A stretch of DNA of 46,825 nt from Acidobacteriota bacterium (lineage in GTDB: Bacteria; Acidobacteriota; Terriglobia; Terriglobales; Acidobacteriaceae), in assembly GCA_021805025.1 (NCBI GenBank), contig JAJZGF010000013.1, forward strand, positions 1 to 46,825, given 5' to 3'. Each line of letters starts with the position of its first letter. Positions within the stretch are counted from its first letter, which is position 1. Under the pieces are notes generated by a model that did not search any database, was not told the origin of the DNA, and was given only the letters and a program-made list of their open reading frames with translations. Shown here piece by piece: positions 36,772-45,975 of this stretch. A program made the position numbers and the translations under genes.

Positions 36772-38547
36772 GTGAGTGACTTTGCCCAAAGCGTGAAACA
36801 GCAGGCCGACATCGTGAAGGTGCTCGAAGGCTACATTCGCCTGCGCAAGGCCGGAGCGCAAAACTACTCCGGTCTTTGTCCGTTTCACAAGGAGAAATCG
36901 CCGTCGTTTTCGGTCCACGCCGTGCGCCAGTTTTATCACTGCTTCGGGTGTGGGGTCTCGGGCGATGTCTTTTCGTTTGTAGGCAGGATTGAGAACGTTG
37001 GCTTCCCCGAGGCGGTCCGAATTGTGGCGCAGAAATGCGGGATTCCGCTGCCGAAGCGGGAGTTTTCCTCGCCGGAGGAGGCTGCCGGGGCGCGGCTGCG
37101 GGCGAAGTTGCTGGATCTGCATGAGGCGGCCGCGGCGTGGTTTGAAGAGCAATTGCGCGGGCCGGAAGGGGCCGTGGCGCGCGAATATCTCGCGGGCCGG
37201 GGGCTGACCCCTGAAGGCATCAAGACCTTTCGCATCGGGTACGCGCCGGACAGCTTCAAGGCGCTGCGTGAGCGGCTGAGCGCGATGGCGGACGAAGCGA
37301 CGCTCAGGACAAGCGGGCTCTTCAGCGCCAAAGAGCAGGGCGACGGAACGCCGGGGCCACTCTACGACCGCTTCCGCAAGCGCGTAATGTTTCCGATCTC
37401 GAACGAAAGCGGGCGGGTGATTGCTTTCACGGCGCGAACCCTGGAGACGGGCGAAAAGGCAGGCCCCAAGTACATCAACTCGCCGGAGACGCCGCTCTAC
37501 TCAAAGGGCCAGGTGCTGTTCAATCTGGACAAGGCAAAGACGGCGATCCGGCAGGCGGGGTTTGCGCTCCTGGTCGAGGGCCAGATGGACTGCATCAGCT
37601 TGTTTCTGCGCGGAATCCAGAACGTGATTGCCACCAGCGGGACGGCTTTCACGGAGCAGCAGGTAGCGATCTTGAAAAGGCATGCCTCGAATGTAGTGGT
37701 GAACTTCGACCCCGATGCCGCAGGTGCAAACGCAGCGGAAAAGTCGATTGCGTTGCTGACGGAAGAGGGATTCAACCTGAAACTGGTGACGCTGGATGGG
37801 GGTCTGGATCCGGACCGCTACATTCGCGAGCGGGGCCTGGAAGCCTACATGGCGGCAGTACGCGGTGCACGGCGACAGGCGGATTACCTGATCGAGCGGG
37901 CACGGGGGATGTTTCCAGGAGCCAGCGCGGAGCAGAAGGTGAAGGCAATGAACTATCTGCTGCCACATATACGGCGTATGCCGGAGAAACTGGCGCGGGA
38001 CCAGTTTGCGGCCGACGCGGCGCAAAAGCTGGGGATTGACTCAGCGGTGCTGCGCGAAGAGCTGCGCCAGGCTGCGCTCAAGCGGCGCGACCGCGTTGAG
38101 GTACGGGCGACGGCGCTGACCGAGGTGGAACGGGTGCTACTGCGGTCGCTGGCCATTACCAACCCGGAGCACGAAGAGGCAAGACGACTGGCCGCGGAGG
38201 CGATTGGGAGACAACCGCAGTGGTTTGAAGGGCTTGGGACATTCGGCGCGCTTGTGGCGCTGGCCGGGCGCGGGGCGCGCGACCCGATGGACGCGGTGGA
38301 GGATGTGGCACAGCGAGCACTGTTGGCCGAGGTCCTGCTGGCGGAGACAGAGCCGCCGTCGGACGTGACCGTGCTGGGCTCCATCGTCAGTCTGCAGCAG
38401 AGACAGATCGAGGGCCAGGTACGCGCGATGCGAGTGGAGATTGCCGAGGCGGAGCGCCGGGGGGATTTTGCCCAACTGGCCCTGTTGACGCAGCGGAAGC
38501 TGGATCTGGACCGGGCGCTGCGTCAACTCCACATGCCCCCGGCCTGA
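36772..38547 (+). CDS. dnaG: DNA primase DnaG
   Basis: DnaG makes the RNA primers for replication. The 591-residue protein has the zinc-binding domain (CPFHKEKSPSFSV, then HCFGCGVSGD; ligands Cys36, His39, Cys57, Cys60), the catalytic core with the Toprim motifs (LLVEGQMDCISLF about residue 260, NFDPDAAG about 310), and a helical C-terminal domain for the helicase. It starts at GTG. With rpoD it forms the dnaG-rpoD part of the macromolecular synthesis operon, but rpsU is absent and 466 bases separate the pair, so rpoD may have its own promoter. Confidence 0.97.
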   Translation: MSDFAQSVKQQADIVKVLEGYIRLRKAGAQNYSGLCPFHKEKSPSFSVHAVRQFYHCFGCGVSGDVFSFVGRIENVGFPEAVRIVAQKCGIPLPKREFSSPEEAAGARLRAKLLDLHEAAAAWFEEQLRGPEGAVAREYLAGRGLTPEGIKTFRIGYAPDSFKALRERLSAMADEATLRTSGLFSAKEQGDGTPGPLYDRFRKRVMFPISNESGRVIAFTARTLETGEKAGPKYINSPETPLYSKGQVLFNLDKAKTAIRQAGFALLVEGQMDCISLFLRGIQNVIATSGTAFTEQQVAILKRHASNVVVNFDPDAAGANAAEKSIALLTEEGFNLKLVTLDGGLDPDRYIRERGLEAYMAAVRGARRQADYLIERARGMFPGASAEQKVKAMNYLLPHIRRMPEKLARDQFAADAAQKLGIDSAVLREELRQAALKRRDRVEVRATALTEVERVLLRSLAITNPEHEEARRLAAEAIGRQPQWFEGLGTFGALVALAGRGARDPMDAVEDVAQRALLAEVLLAETEPPSDVTVLGSIVSLQQRQIEGQVRAMRVEIAEAERRGDFAQLALLTQRKLDLDRALRQLHMPPA

Positions 38548-39013
38548 CTCGATAAAGCGCCGCGGGGATGCGTCCGGGCGACCGCGATTCTTTGCGTCAA
38601 AATGGCCCGGTTGGCGTCTAAAACTATAGGAACAGAGCGGGTGGAGGAGTTGAAATCTGCTCGGACCGGCCACGGCATGGCCTGCTAGTGGTGATTGCGG
38701 GGTTGGGCCGGAATGTCGAATCGCTGGACGGACGGCGGGTAGACTGTGGTAATCTATTGATCTCTGTGAGGATGCGCGCCACCCTGCCCCATACATGAGC
38801 TGCGGCTCGCGGGCGACCCAGGCGAAACCTGAAGCGTTGTCATCCTGTTCCGAGCGATTAACTGAGACCGCATATTTTTGCGGAACCGCAGGTCTGTGTC
38901 CATGTGCTGCGAAAATTTCCACCTGGAGATTTTTTTGGTGCGCCATGGCACAAGCCTGGCACCTTTGCGCGAGAAGGTGCATAAACTGACTTGCGCTGGA
39001 GAGCAGGGATACT
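38548..39013. other. dnaG-rpoD spacer with structured rpoD leader
   Basis: A 466-base stretch without a gene I can support; a 64-codon frame at 38795-38989 has no ribosome site. It holds several hairpins that could matter for rpoD expression: AGACC (38865-38869) pairs with GGTCT (38891-38895) around the stem TGCGG/CCGCA, and GGTGC/GCACC pair about 60 bases before the start codon. No clear promoter boxes were found. Confidence 0.4.
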
Positions 39014-40699
39014 TTGGCAATCGACGAGAAGTTTGAAGACGACATTCACAGTCTGATCGACGTGGGCAAAGAGAAAGGTTATCTCACCTATGGCGACGTG
39101 AACGACATGTTGCCGGAAGAGATGAATTCGGCCGACGATCTGGACGATCTGATCACTACCATTGGCACGCAGGGCATTGATCTGCTCGATGGGCCGAAGT
39201 TCGGCGCTGACAAGGATTTCGACCTCGAAGAGGGCGAAGACGTTGAGCTCGACCTGACGCCAGGCACGCTGGAGAAGACCAACGACCCGGTGCGCATGTA
39301 CCTGCGCGAGATGGGCACAGTTCCGCTGCTGACGCGCGAGGGCGAGGTAGAGATCGCCAAGCGCATCGAGCGCGGCCAGATGCGTGTGATGAAGGCCATT
39401 TCGCGCTCGCCGATCGTGATTCGCGAGATCATGGCGCTGGGCGAAGACCTGAAGCGCGGCGTGCGCAACGTAAAAGAAGTCGTGGTCTTCGACGAAGAAG
39501 AGCTGACCGAAGATGTGGTGCAGGCGCGCGTGCGGGCGACGGTTACGCGCATCGATGCGTTGGTGAAGCACCAGAAGAAGATTCAACAGCTCGATGAGAA
39601 GCAGGCTGCGGCAACGAGCAAGACCAGCCAGCGTGAGCTGCGCCGTACGCGCTGGGCAATTGCGCGCGAAAAGGTCTACGTGTCGCGCATTGTGCGTGAG
39701 CTGAAGTACACCGGCCTGGAGCGCAAGCGCCTGCTGGACCGCGTGAACAAGACCGTGGATACCATGCGCACCCTGGAGCGCCAGATCCGTTCACTCGATC
39801 AGAAGCACGAGGCCAGCAAGAGCGAGGAGCTGAAGAAGGAGTACCGCCGTCAGCAGAAAAACTGCAAGACCGACCTGGAGAAGATCGAAGGCGACGCCGG
39901 CGTCTCCATCGTGGAGCTTAAGCGCACACAGCGCGAGATGATCCAGGGCGACATGGATGCGGAGCAGGCGAAGCGCGAACTGATTGAAGCCAACCTGCGC
40001 CTTGTGGTGTCGATTGCCAAGAAATACACCAACCGCGGATTGCAGTTTCTCGATCTGATTCAGGAAGGCAACATCGGCCTGATGAAGGCGGTGGACAAGT
40101 TTGAATACCGCCGCGGTTACAAGTTCTCGACTTACGCCACGTGGTGGATTCGTCAGGCGATTACGCGCGCCATCGCTGATCAGGCGCGTACGATCCGCAT
40201 TCCCGTACACATGATCGAGACCATCAACAAGCTCATCCGCACCAGCCGTCAGCTTGTGCAGGAACTCGGCCGCGAGCCTTCGAGCGAAGAGATTGCTCGC
40301 CGCATGGATATTCCCGTAGCCAAGGTGCGCAAGGTGCTCAAGATCGCGCAGGAGCCCATCTCGCTGGAGACGCCGATTGGCGAGGAGGAAGACTCGCATC
40401 TGGGCGATTTTATCGAAGACCGTCAGGCCGTTTCGCCCTCAGAGGCGGTCATCAGCGTCAACCTCAAGGAGTACACCTCACAGGTGCTGCGCACGCTGAC
40501 GCCGCGTGAGGAGCGCGTGATCAAGATGCGCTTTGGCCTGGAAGATGGCTCGGAGCACACGCTGGAGGAGGTTGGCCAAAGCTTCCAAGTGACGCGCGAG
40601 CGGATCCGCCAGATCGAAGCCAAGGCGCTGCGCAAGCTGCGCCACCCCTCGCGCAGCCGCAAGCTGAAGGCCTTTGTGGAAGGCGTCAAGGAGATGTGA
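39014..40699 (+). CDS. rpoD: Primary sigma factor RpoD (sigma-70)
   Basis: The housekeeping sigma factor, 561 residues. It has region 1.1 ([31 protein letters not shown]), region 1.2 ([32 protein letters not shown]), a long acidic/basic non-conserved block with [18 protein letters not shown], then region 2 ([54 protein letters not shown]), region 3 and region 4 ([36 protein letters not shown]). Translation begins at TTG (39014-39016), preceded by GGAGAGCAGGGA. A strong intrinsic terminator follows the gene. Confidence 0.98.
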   Translation: MAIDEKFEDDIHSLIDVGKEKGYLTYGDVNDMLPEEMNSADDLDDLITTIGTQGIDLLDGPKFGADKDFDLEEGEDVELDLTPGTLEKTNDPVRMYLREMGTVPLLTREGEVEIAKRIERGQMRVMKAISRSPIVIREIMALGEDLKRGVRNVKEVVVFDEEELTEDVVQARVRATVTRIDALVKHQKKIQQLDEKQAAATSKTSQRELRRTRWAIAREKVYVSRIVRELKYTGLERKRLLDRVNKTVDTMRTLERQIRSLDQKHEASKSEELKKEYRRQQKNCKTDLEKIEGDAGVSIVELKRTQREMIQGDMDAEQAKRELIEANLRLVVSIAKKYTNRGLQFLDLIQEGNIGLMKAVDKFEYRRGYKFSTYATWWIRQAITRAIADQARTIRIPVHMIETINKLIRTSRQLVQELGREPSSEEIARRMDIPVAKVRKVLKIAQEPISLETPIGEEEDSHLGDFIEDRQAVSPSEAVISVNLKEYTSQVLRTLTPREERVIKMRFGLEDGSEHTLEEVGQSFQVTRERIRQIEAKALRKLRHPSRSRKLKAFVEGVKEM

Positions 40700-40722
40700 C
40701 TTCGAGCCGGGGATAAATGATC

Positions 40723-40759
40723 GGGCCGTGACTGCACCAGTCGCGGCCCATTCTTTTTG
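40723..40759 (+). terminator. Intrinsic terminator of rpoD
   Basis: The stem GGGCCGTGACT/AGTCGCGGCCC (one G-U pair, GCACC loop) is followed by a T-rich tail ending at 40759, 21 bases after the rpoD stop codon. Classic Rho-independent shape. Confidence 0.85.
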
Positions 40760-40761
40760 TT

Positions 40762-40792
40762 GCAGGCAAGCGTCGCCTGCGTTTGGTAGAAT
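40762..40792 (+). promoter_or_regulatory. Extended -10 promoter and inverted repeat before the beta-glucosidase gene
   Basis: TGG-TAGAAT (40784-40792) is an extended -10 box for the GH1 gene; no good -35 is visible. Directly upstream lies the inverted repeat GCAGGC-AAGCGTC-GCCTGC (40762-40780), in the position of an operator or activator site, as expected for a sugar-regulated gene. Confidence 0.45.
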
Positions 40793-40874
40793 TCCGCTTG
40801 TTTGTCCGCCGGGTACTCTGCTGAAACGTTTTTGTTGAGCCTGATGGCACTACCGGGCGCAAGGAGATGCGTAC

Positions 40875-42320
40875 ATGAAGAAGATGAATCGGCGTCAGTT
40901 TGGCAAGAGCGTGGCTGCCGCGGCCGCTACCGCGTATGCAGGCGCTGCACTGCAGCATCTGGCTTTTGGCCAGCCGGAGCCGATGGCTCTCCGCTATCCC
41001 AAGGGCTTTCTGTGGGGCTGCGCCACGGCGGCCTATCAGGTAGAAGGCGGCGCGCAGGCCGATGGCCGGGGGCCGTCAGTTTGGGATACCTTTTCCCATA
41101 CCCCCGGCAAAACCTACCACGGCGAGACGGGCGATGTGGCCGATGACTCGTATCACCTGTACAAGGAGGATATCGGGTTGCTGAAGGCGCTTGGCGTTAG
41201 CACCTACCGCATGTCGATCTCCTGGTCGCGAGTTTTTCCGTCAGGCACGACACCCCTGAACCCCAAGGGTCTGGACTACTACAACCGAGTGGTTGACGAG
41301 CTGCTGGCTAACAACATTACTCCCTACGTCACTCTCTTCCACTGGGATCTGCCACAGGCGCTGCCAGGCGGATGGCGGAACCGCGATACATCAAAGGCCT
41401 TCGCAGACTACGCCGGCTTTGTAGCGAAAAGGCTAAGCGACCGCGTGCAGAACTTCATGACGACGAACGAATTCGTCTGCTTTACCGACCTCGGATATCG
41501 ATATGGGCAGTTTGCGCCGGGGCTCAGGCTGGGCGACGCAGAGGCCAATCAGGTGCGGCATCACGGCATTCTGGCGCATGGGCTCGGCGTGCAGGCCATC
41601 CGCGCCAATACGCCGAAGGAGACGCAAGTGGGCCTCGCGGAAAATGCTGTGGTCTACGTGCCGGTGATGGAGACAAAGGAGGACATTGAAGCCGCGCAAA
41701 AGGCCACACGCGATGGCAATGCGCCCTTTCTGACGGCCCTCATGGAAGGCAAATACATCGAGAGCTTTCTGCAACAGGAGGGCGCCAACGCGCCCAAGGC
41801 GGAGCCGGGCGATATGGACGCTATCGCCAGCCCACTGGATTTTGTGGGGCTCAATATTTACACGCCGACCTATGTGCGCGCGGATGATTCAGCCAAGGGA
41901 TACGCCGTGGAACCAAATCCCTCCTCATATCCCCATATGTACTCACCCTGGCTCACGCTGGGACCGGAGTGTATTTACTGGGGCGTGCGCAACGTCTGCG
42001 ATCTGTGGAAGCCGAAGGGCATCTACATTACGGAGAACGGCACTTCGTCGGATGATGTGCTGACACCGGAGGGCCGCGTGGAGGATGTAGACCGCGTGAT
42101 GTATTTGCGCAACCACCTTACGCATCTGCACCGCGCGGTGGATGAGGGTTACCCGGTAAAGGGCTACTTCCTGTGGAGCCTGATGGATAATTTTGAATGG
42201 GCAGATGGCTTCAGCAAACGGTTCGGTATTCACTACGTGGACTTCAAGACGCTGAAGCGCACGCCGAAACTGAGCGCGGAGTGGTACAGGAACGTGATTG
42301 CGCAGAACCGAGTGGAATAG
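40875..42320 (+). CDS. Tat-exported GH1 beta-glucosidase
   Basis: A glycoside hydrolase family 1 enzyme, 481 residues, that should release glucose from beta-glucosides. The N-terminus [21 protein letters not shown] is a twin-arginine (Tat) signal, so it acts outside the cytoplasm. GH1 landmarks are [40 protein letters not shown] and the nucleophile in YITENG (Glu387). The acid/base Glu199 is present, but in TTNEF where most members have TFNEP; the flanking residues differ. AAGGAG lies eight bases before the ATG. It stands alone after rpoD and is convergent with the beta-propeller gene. Confidence 0.95.
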   Translation: MKKMNRRQFGKSVAAAAATAYAGAALQHLAFGQPEPMALRYPKGFLWGCATAAYQVEGGAQADGRGPSVWDTFSHTPGKTYHGETGDVADDSYHLYKEDIGLLKALGVSTYRMSISWSRVFPSGTTPLNPKGLDYYNRVVDELLANNITPYVTLFHWDLPQALPGGWRNRDTSKAFADYAGFVAKRLSDRVQNFMTTNEFVCFTDLGYRYGQFAPGLRLGDAEANQVRHHGILAHGLGVQAIRANTPKETQVGLAENAVVYVPVMETKEDIEAAQKATRDGNAPFLTALMEGKYIESFLQQEGANAPKAEPGDMDAIASPLDFVGLNIYTPTYVRADDSAKGYAVEPNPSSYPHMYSPWLTLGPECIYWGVRNVCDLWKPKGIYITENGTSSDDVLTPEGRVEDVDRVMYLRNHLTHLHRAVDEGYPVKGYFLWSLMDNFEWADGFSKRFGIHYVDFKTLKRTPKLSAEWYRNVIAQNRVE

Positions 42321-42356
42321 ACTGACCTGCGCTGCGCCCTGCGGCGAAATCCGTGC

Positions 42357-42386
42357 GGCCCCGTGCTCGCCTCTGCACCGGGGCCC
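42357..42386. terminator. Bidirectional hairpin between the GH1 and beta-propeller genes
   Basis: GGCCCCGTGC pairs with GCACCGGGGCC (one bulge). It lies 36 bases after the GH1 stop and touches the stop codon of the convergent gene, so it probably stops both transcripts. It has no long U run. Confidence 0.55.
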
Positions 42387-43423
42387 TAACGCAAGCCTAT
42401 CGGCTGCATGATGCGCAGCAGCGGATGGCCGTCAATGTTCTCCAGCGGAAAATAGACGAGGTGCGTAGCGGGATCGACTGCCACCGTGTGTGCATGCGGC
42501 ATGGCAAATTGCGTCAGGGGGATCACGTCGCCCTTCGATGTCTGAAAGACGGCGACGGTACCGGATTCCGCCGAGACGTAAAGCCTCTTCAACCCGGGAT
42601 CAAACGCAAGCACATCCGGGTCTTCGCCGACCTGATGGATAGCAACGAGTTTCATCGTTCTGAGATCGAAGACGGCCAGTGAATGATTGCCTTCGCCGGC
42701 AATGAAGGCCAGTCGATCGGCAAGGTCGAGCGCGATGCCATGTGGATTGTCGATGCCGGGCAGAAAGTAGCGGTCCGTGACTTTCATGCTGACCGGATCG
42801 ATCACCGCCAGTTGATTCAGACCATGCACACCGACAAGAATCCTGTCTGATTCAGGGTCATAGACTGTGTTACCTGCTCCGCCACCAAGCTGGATGCTGG
42901 CAAGAAGCTTGTTGCTATCCGCATCCACGACGGCGTCAACCCCGCCGTGCTCATCGGAAACGAAGACGCGATGGACGGACGGCGCATACGCAAGACCATC
43001 GGGATAGTCAATGGGGCCGGCTGTGGCGAGCACTTTGAGCGTGGACATAGACACGACGGCAACCTGGTGCTCGCCAGTGGCCGAGACATAGACGCGATCG
43101 ATCTGCGGGAGTGCAATCACGCCATGTGCGCGGGCGAATCCGTCGAGGTTCGCAATCACCTTGCGCGTGTGCACATCAAAAACAACCAGATGGTTTGCGT
43201 TCATGTGTGCGATATAGAGCACACCGTGGCGCGCGTCGAAGCTCTGGTAGTCAAAGCGCACAGCGGGTTCCGGCATTGGAATGTCGGTGACTTCACGCAG
43301 TGCTGCGTTGTTCTGCGCGGTTGCTCGCGGTGCGGGGGTGCAAAGACCGGCGCACAGCACCGCAAGCAACGGAAAGACTGGAAGGAAGCAACGTTGTGCG
43401 GAGATCGTCTGAGGAGTCTTCAT
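42386..43423 (-). CDS. Secreted YncE-like beta-propeller protein
   Basis: A 345-residue protein of the YVTN/YncE beta-propeller type. It has a signal peptide (about 1-37, FLPVFPLLAVLCAGLCTPAP) and seven short blade repeats with the pattern HNHLVVFDVHTRKVI-like: LVVFDVHTRKVIANLDG, VAVVSMSTLKVLATA, LAVIDPVSMKVTDRYFLPG, LAVFDLRTMKLVAIHQVG. Blades of this sort bind DNA, metal or proteins in different relatives; no active site is visible. The ATG at 43423 was chosen over 43456 because GGGGAAAG stands just before it. It is transcribed away from the RskA gene cluster. Confidence 0.85.
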   Translation of the reverse strand: MKTPQTISAQRCFLPVFPLLAVLCAGLCTPAPRATAQNNAALREVTDIPMPEPAVRFDYQSFDARHGVLYIAHMNANHLVVFDVHTRKVIANLDGFARAHGVIALPQIDRVYVSATGEHQVAVVSMSTLKVLATAGPIDYPDGLAYAPSVHRVFVSDEHGGVDAVVDADSNKLLASIQLGGGAGNTVYDPESDRILVGVHGLNQLAVIDPVSMKVTDRYFLPGIDNPHGIALDLADRLAFIAGEGNHSLAVFDLRTMKLVAIHQVGEDPDVLAFDPGLKRLYVSAESGTVAVFQTSKGDVIPLTQFAMPHAHTVAVDPATHLVYFPLENIDGHPLLRIMQPIGLR

Positions 43424-43516
43424 CGCTTTCCCCATCATACTGCGGGCCGGGCGCATTGAGGATTGCGCGAAACACAGGAGCGGTGGCGGGGATTACGCAG
43501 AGCAACACCCGCGGGG

Positions 43517-44338
43517 CTAACCCCCGGCAACGGGTGCGGCCCCAGCCAAAATAATGGGCGCAGTAGGCGTCTCGGAGCCGGCGGCATTCTCGATGGTCAC
43601 GCCGAATGCCTTGGCCGGCACGCCGCTGGGCAGCACCGGCAACACCACGCTGGCGCTGCCGGCGGCATCGGGCCGGAAGAGTCCTGCGGGGATCGGCGCT
43701 CGACCGCTGGAGGGAATCACCCACAATTCGTAGGTCTTGTTCTCAGGCAGGGGCTCCAGATTGTTTGCCTGGAAGATGAGGCCGCCACGGTCGGCAAGGT
43801 AGACGGCGCGCCCTGTGGGCTCCGGGCGGGCCTTGCTTGAGATGAGAAGGACGTGCTGAGCGGAAGATGCTGTCAACACGTCGAGCACCTCCTGGGCACG
43901 AGAGCTGGCCGCAGCCTGTCGGGCTGCGAGCGCGGTCTCCCGACGCAACTCGTCATTGAGTATGTGCAGCCTGGCGCCAAGCGCGAGGGAAACGATCAGC
44001 AGCGCCGCTACCGCCGACCATGGAATCCAATGGAGTGGCCGGCTTGCGCGGGACTTCTGCGTAATGGGAACCACGCGTTCAGACAGCGGTGCCGCACTTT
44101 CTGAGGCAACGGTGGCCGCCACACGATCGAGGAATCGCTGGCGCGCGCCCGCAGGCAGCGGTTGCTGTTCAACGCTCAGGGCCACCAACGCAAGATCGCC
44201 CGTGAGAGCTGCCAACTCGTCACGGCAGAGTGCGCATTGGTCCACATGCGAGCGCACCACGGCAGAATCCTCGGCGGCGAGGGCGTGCGTGGCGTAGAGG
44301 GCCAAGTCCTCCTGCGGGATGTGGGCGTGCCCGGTCAT
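43517..44338 (-). CDS. rskA: RskA-like anti-sigma factor
   Basis: A membrane-anchored anti-sigma factor, 273 residues. The cytoplasmic N-terminus has the zinc-binding HVDQCALC motif of ZAS domains (about 31-38), then an Ala-rich helix region (about 60-95), a single membrane segment (WSAVAALLIVSLALGA, about 106-121), and a C-terminal extracytoplasmic domain with the RskA pattern GGLIFQANNLEPLPENKTYELWVIPSSGRAP. It overlaps the sigma-factor gene by four bases (ATGA), as expected of a sigma/anti-sigma pair. The signal it senses is unknown. Confidence 0.91.
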   Translation of the reverse strand: MTGHAHIPQEDLALYATHALAAEDSAVVRSHVDQCALCRDELAALTGDLALVALSVEQQPLPAGARQRFLDRVAATVASESAAPLSERVVPITQKSRASRPLHWIPWSAVAALLIVSLALGARLHILNDELRRETALAARQAAASSRAQEVLDVLTASSAQHVLLISSKARPEPTGRAVYLADRGGLIFQANNLEPLPENKTYELWVIPSSGRAPIPAGLFRPDAAGSASVVLPVLPSGVPAKAFGVTIENAAGSETPTAPIILAGAAPVAGG

Positions 44339-44946
44339 GCCTGAACTGCCTTTCGTAAAGTCATTAGCGCGGATCGAATGCGCGTCTTCACCGTGCCGAG
44401 CGGATCGCCAGTCTGCGTGGCAATCTCAGAGTGGGTCAGCCCCTCGAAAAACGCCAACTCCAGCATGCGCTGCTGTTCGGTGGGAAGGTCCCTGAGCACA
44501 ACTCGAACTTTATCCATCATCCACGCGCATTCCACTTCCGAGGCGAGGTTTGTGGAAGAAATAAGGACCACGTCCTCGACCGGATCAGAAGGTTTCCGCC
44601 GGCGAAGCAAATCAACCGCCCTGTTCCTAGCCACCACAGCCAGCCATGCTGCCAGAGAACTGCGACCGTGCACGAACGAGCCCGGTGCTTTCCAGAGTTG
44701 GAAGAAGATCTCCTGCATCACATCTTCAGCTTGACCCGTGTCGCCGAGCACACGCAGAGCGACCGAGTACACGAGGCGGGAGTGGCGATCGAAGAGCACC
44801 GCCATGGCCTGCTGCTCCTGCTCTGCAATGCGCTGCAGTAGAACCTCGTCCGGGACCGATGAACCATCGCTGCCTGTGGTCGACGCGGAATCACTACTCA
44901 TGGAACGAGGGATCGCTCTCGCCGGATTGGGAAAATTCTCAGTCAT
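44335..44946 (-). CDS. sigK: ECF sigma factor, SigK-like
   Basis: An extracytoplasmic-function sigma factor of about 203 residues. Region 2 is LFDRHSRLVYSVALRVLGD with QAEDVMQEIFFQLWKAP, then RSSLAAWLAVVARNRAVDLLRRR; region 4 is LPTEQQRMLELAFFEGLTHSEIATQTGDPLGTVKTRIRSAL. The frame stays open to a TTG at 45003; I start at an ATG (44946), but 44901 is possible and none has a clear ribosome site. rskA follows with a four-base overlap, so the two are coupled. The twin ferritin-like genes upstream, on the same strand, are the obvious candidate regulon, but a hairpin (45029-45056) separates them. Confidence 0.9.
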   Translation of the reverse strand: MTENFPNPARAIPRSMSSDSASTTGSDGSSVPDEVLLQRIAEQEQQAMAVLFDRHSRLVYSVALRVLGDTGQAEDVMQEIFFQLWKAPGSFVHGRSSLAAWLAVVARNRAVDLLRRRKPSDPVEDVVLISSTNLASEVECAWMMDKVRVVLRDLPTEQQRMLELAFFEGLTHSEIATQTGDPLGTVKTRIRSALMTLRKAVQA

Positions 44947-45028
44947 CGACGGCGGCTGGAGAGCGGCCTTTCCCATTGTAATGAGGCGGCGCAGGATACA
45001 CAAAGGAGACTTTGGAAGGAGGCAAAGT

Positions 45029-45056
45029 GGCGGGCCGGAGTGTTGCTCGGCCCGCC
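45029..45056 (-). terminator. Hairpin after the second ferritin-like gene
   Basis: GGCGGGCCG and CGGCCCGCC are exact 9-base arms around a ten-base loop, 13 bases beyond the stop codon of the ferritin-like gene on the minus strand. The downstream run is CACTTTGCC, so it has few U. It separates the ferritin-like pair from sigK. Confidence 0.6.
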
Positions 45057-45069
45057 GATGCTTGATGAG

Positions 45070-45963
45070 CTATTTGATGTTGCCGTTGAGGCCGTTGGGA
45101 AAGAACGCACCTGCCGAGGAGCCGCCGCCATAGACGATGCTCAATACCTGTGACGTGCTGCGGCTGAAAGCGATCGCGTTCTGGTCAGCATCGACGATTG
45201 TGGCCGCGCTGCCCGAGACGCCAACGCCGATGTCATCGTTGCCTGTGCCATCAAGCTTGGCGCGCGCCGCGGCGATTTGCATCGACGCCTGCTGCGCGGC
45301 GGCTCCGGCAGCAAAGACGCGAAGGCGGATGCTGCCCGCATGGTAGGCCTCCACGGCCAATATGCCGGCGGCTTTGTCCAGGTAGGTCTTGCTTGAGATG
45401 AGTCCGGCTGCTCCGTGGTATGCGGTCACGCCCACATCTTCGAAGATGAAGGCCCCGAGCAGGAAGTTGGTTTCGCTGGCAAATGGATCGAAAGAACTGC
45501 CAAGCCCCGCTGCCTGCGCCAGCGCGTTAAAGCTATTCATCAGGTCAATGTTGGGCATCGCCACGGCGCTCGCAGCCAGAGCACTGCGCAGGAATTTGAC
45601 GTGATTCTGCTCGTCGTTTGCTGTTTCCATGGCAAATTGCTGCAACAGCGGCGTAACAAAGGGAACCATCGGATTGGACTTGACGGTGACGGTCCCGCCC
45701 GCCGCGCCATTTGGGCCGGTGGTGCTGATGCCCAGTTGCTCAATTGTTTGGCCCGTGGTGGCCAGTGTGTAGAACTGCGCTTCAAGATATTCGAGATTGA
45801 GCGCAAAGTTGAGAATGTCAGTGTCCGTGACGGCAGATTGCCCCACGGCATTGCGGCTGAGTGCGAGACCGGCCATTGCGGCGCCGCCCATGAGAATCGC
45901 GGCTCGGCGGCCCAATCCGCTGCTCGTTGCGGCATTCGTTGATTGCATTGCTGTAATCTCCAT
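45070..45963 (-). CDS. Ferritin-like domain protein 2, exported
   Basis: A 297-residue Ferritin_2-type (PF13668-like) protein. It has a twin-arginine-like exported start (LGRRAAILMGGAAMAGLALS), then a four-helix bundle with NLEYLEAQFY, NDEQNHVKFLR (an E..H pair in the second helix), EDVGVTAYHGAAGL and VEAYHAGSIR. These Glu/His positions are the probable di-iron ligands. The C-terminal tail (GGGSSAGAFFPNGLNGNIK) is shared with its neighbour. A site AAGGAG stands eight bases before the ATG. It starts 12 bases after its paralogue. Function in iron or oxidant handling is inferred from the fold only. Confidence 0.86.
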   Translation of the reverse strand: MEITAMQSTNAATSSGLGRRAAILMGGAAMAGLALSRNAVGQSAVTDTDILNFALNLEYLEAQFYTLATTGQTIEQLGISTTGPNGAAGGTVTVKSNPMVPFVTPLLQQFAMETANDEQNHVKFLRSALAASAVAMPNIDLMNSFNALAQAAGLGSSFDPFASETNFLLGAFIFEDVGVTAYHGAAGLISSKTYLDKAAGILAVEAYHAGSIRLRVFAAGAAAQQASMQIAAARAKLDGTGNDDIGVGVSGSAATIVDADQNAIAFSRSTSQVLSIVYGGGSSAGAFFPNGLNGNIK

Positions 45964-45975
45964 GTGGGCATCTCC

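Noticed and set aside
38795..38989. A 64-codon frame before rpoD
   Set aside because: No ribosome site, Cys-rich shadow-like composition, and it sits in a region with hairpins that more likely form the rpoD leader.
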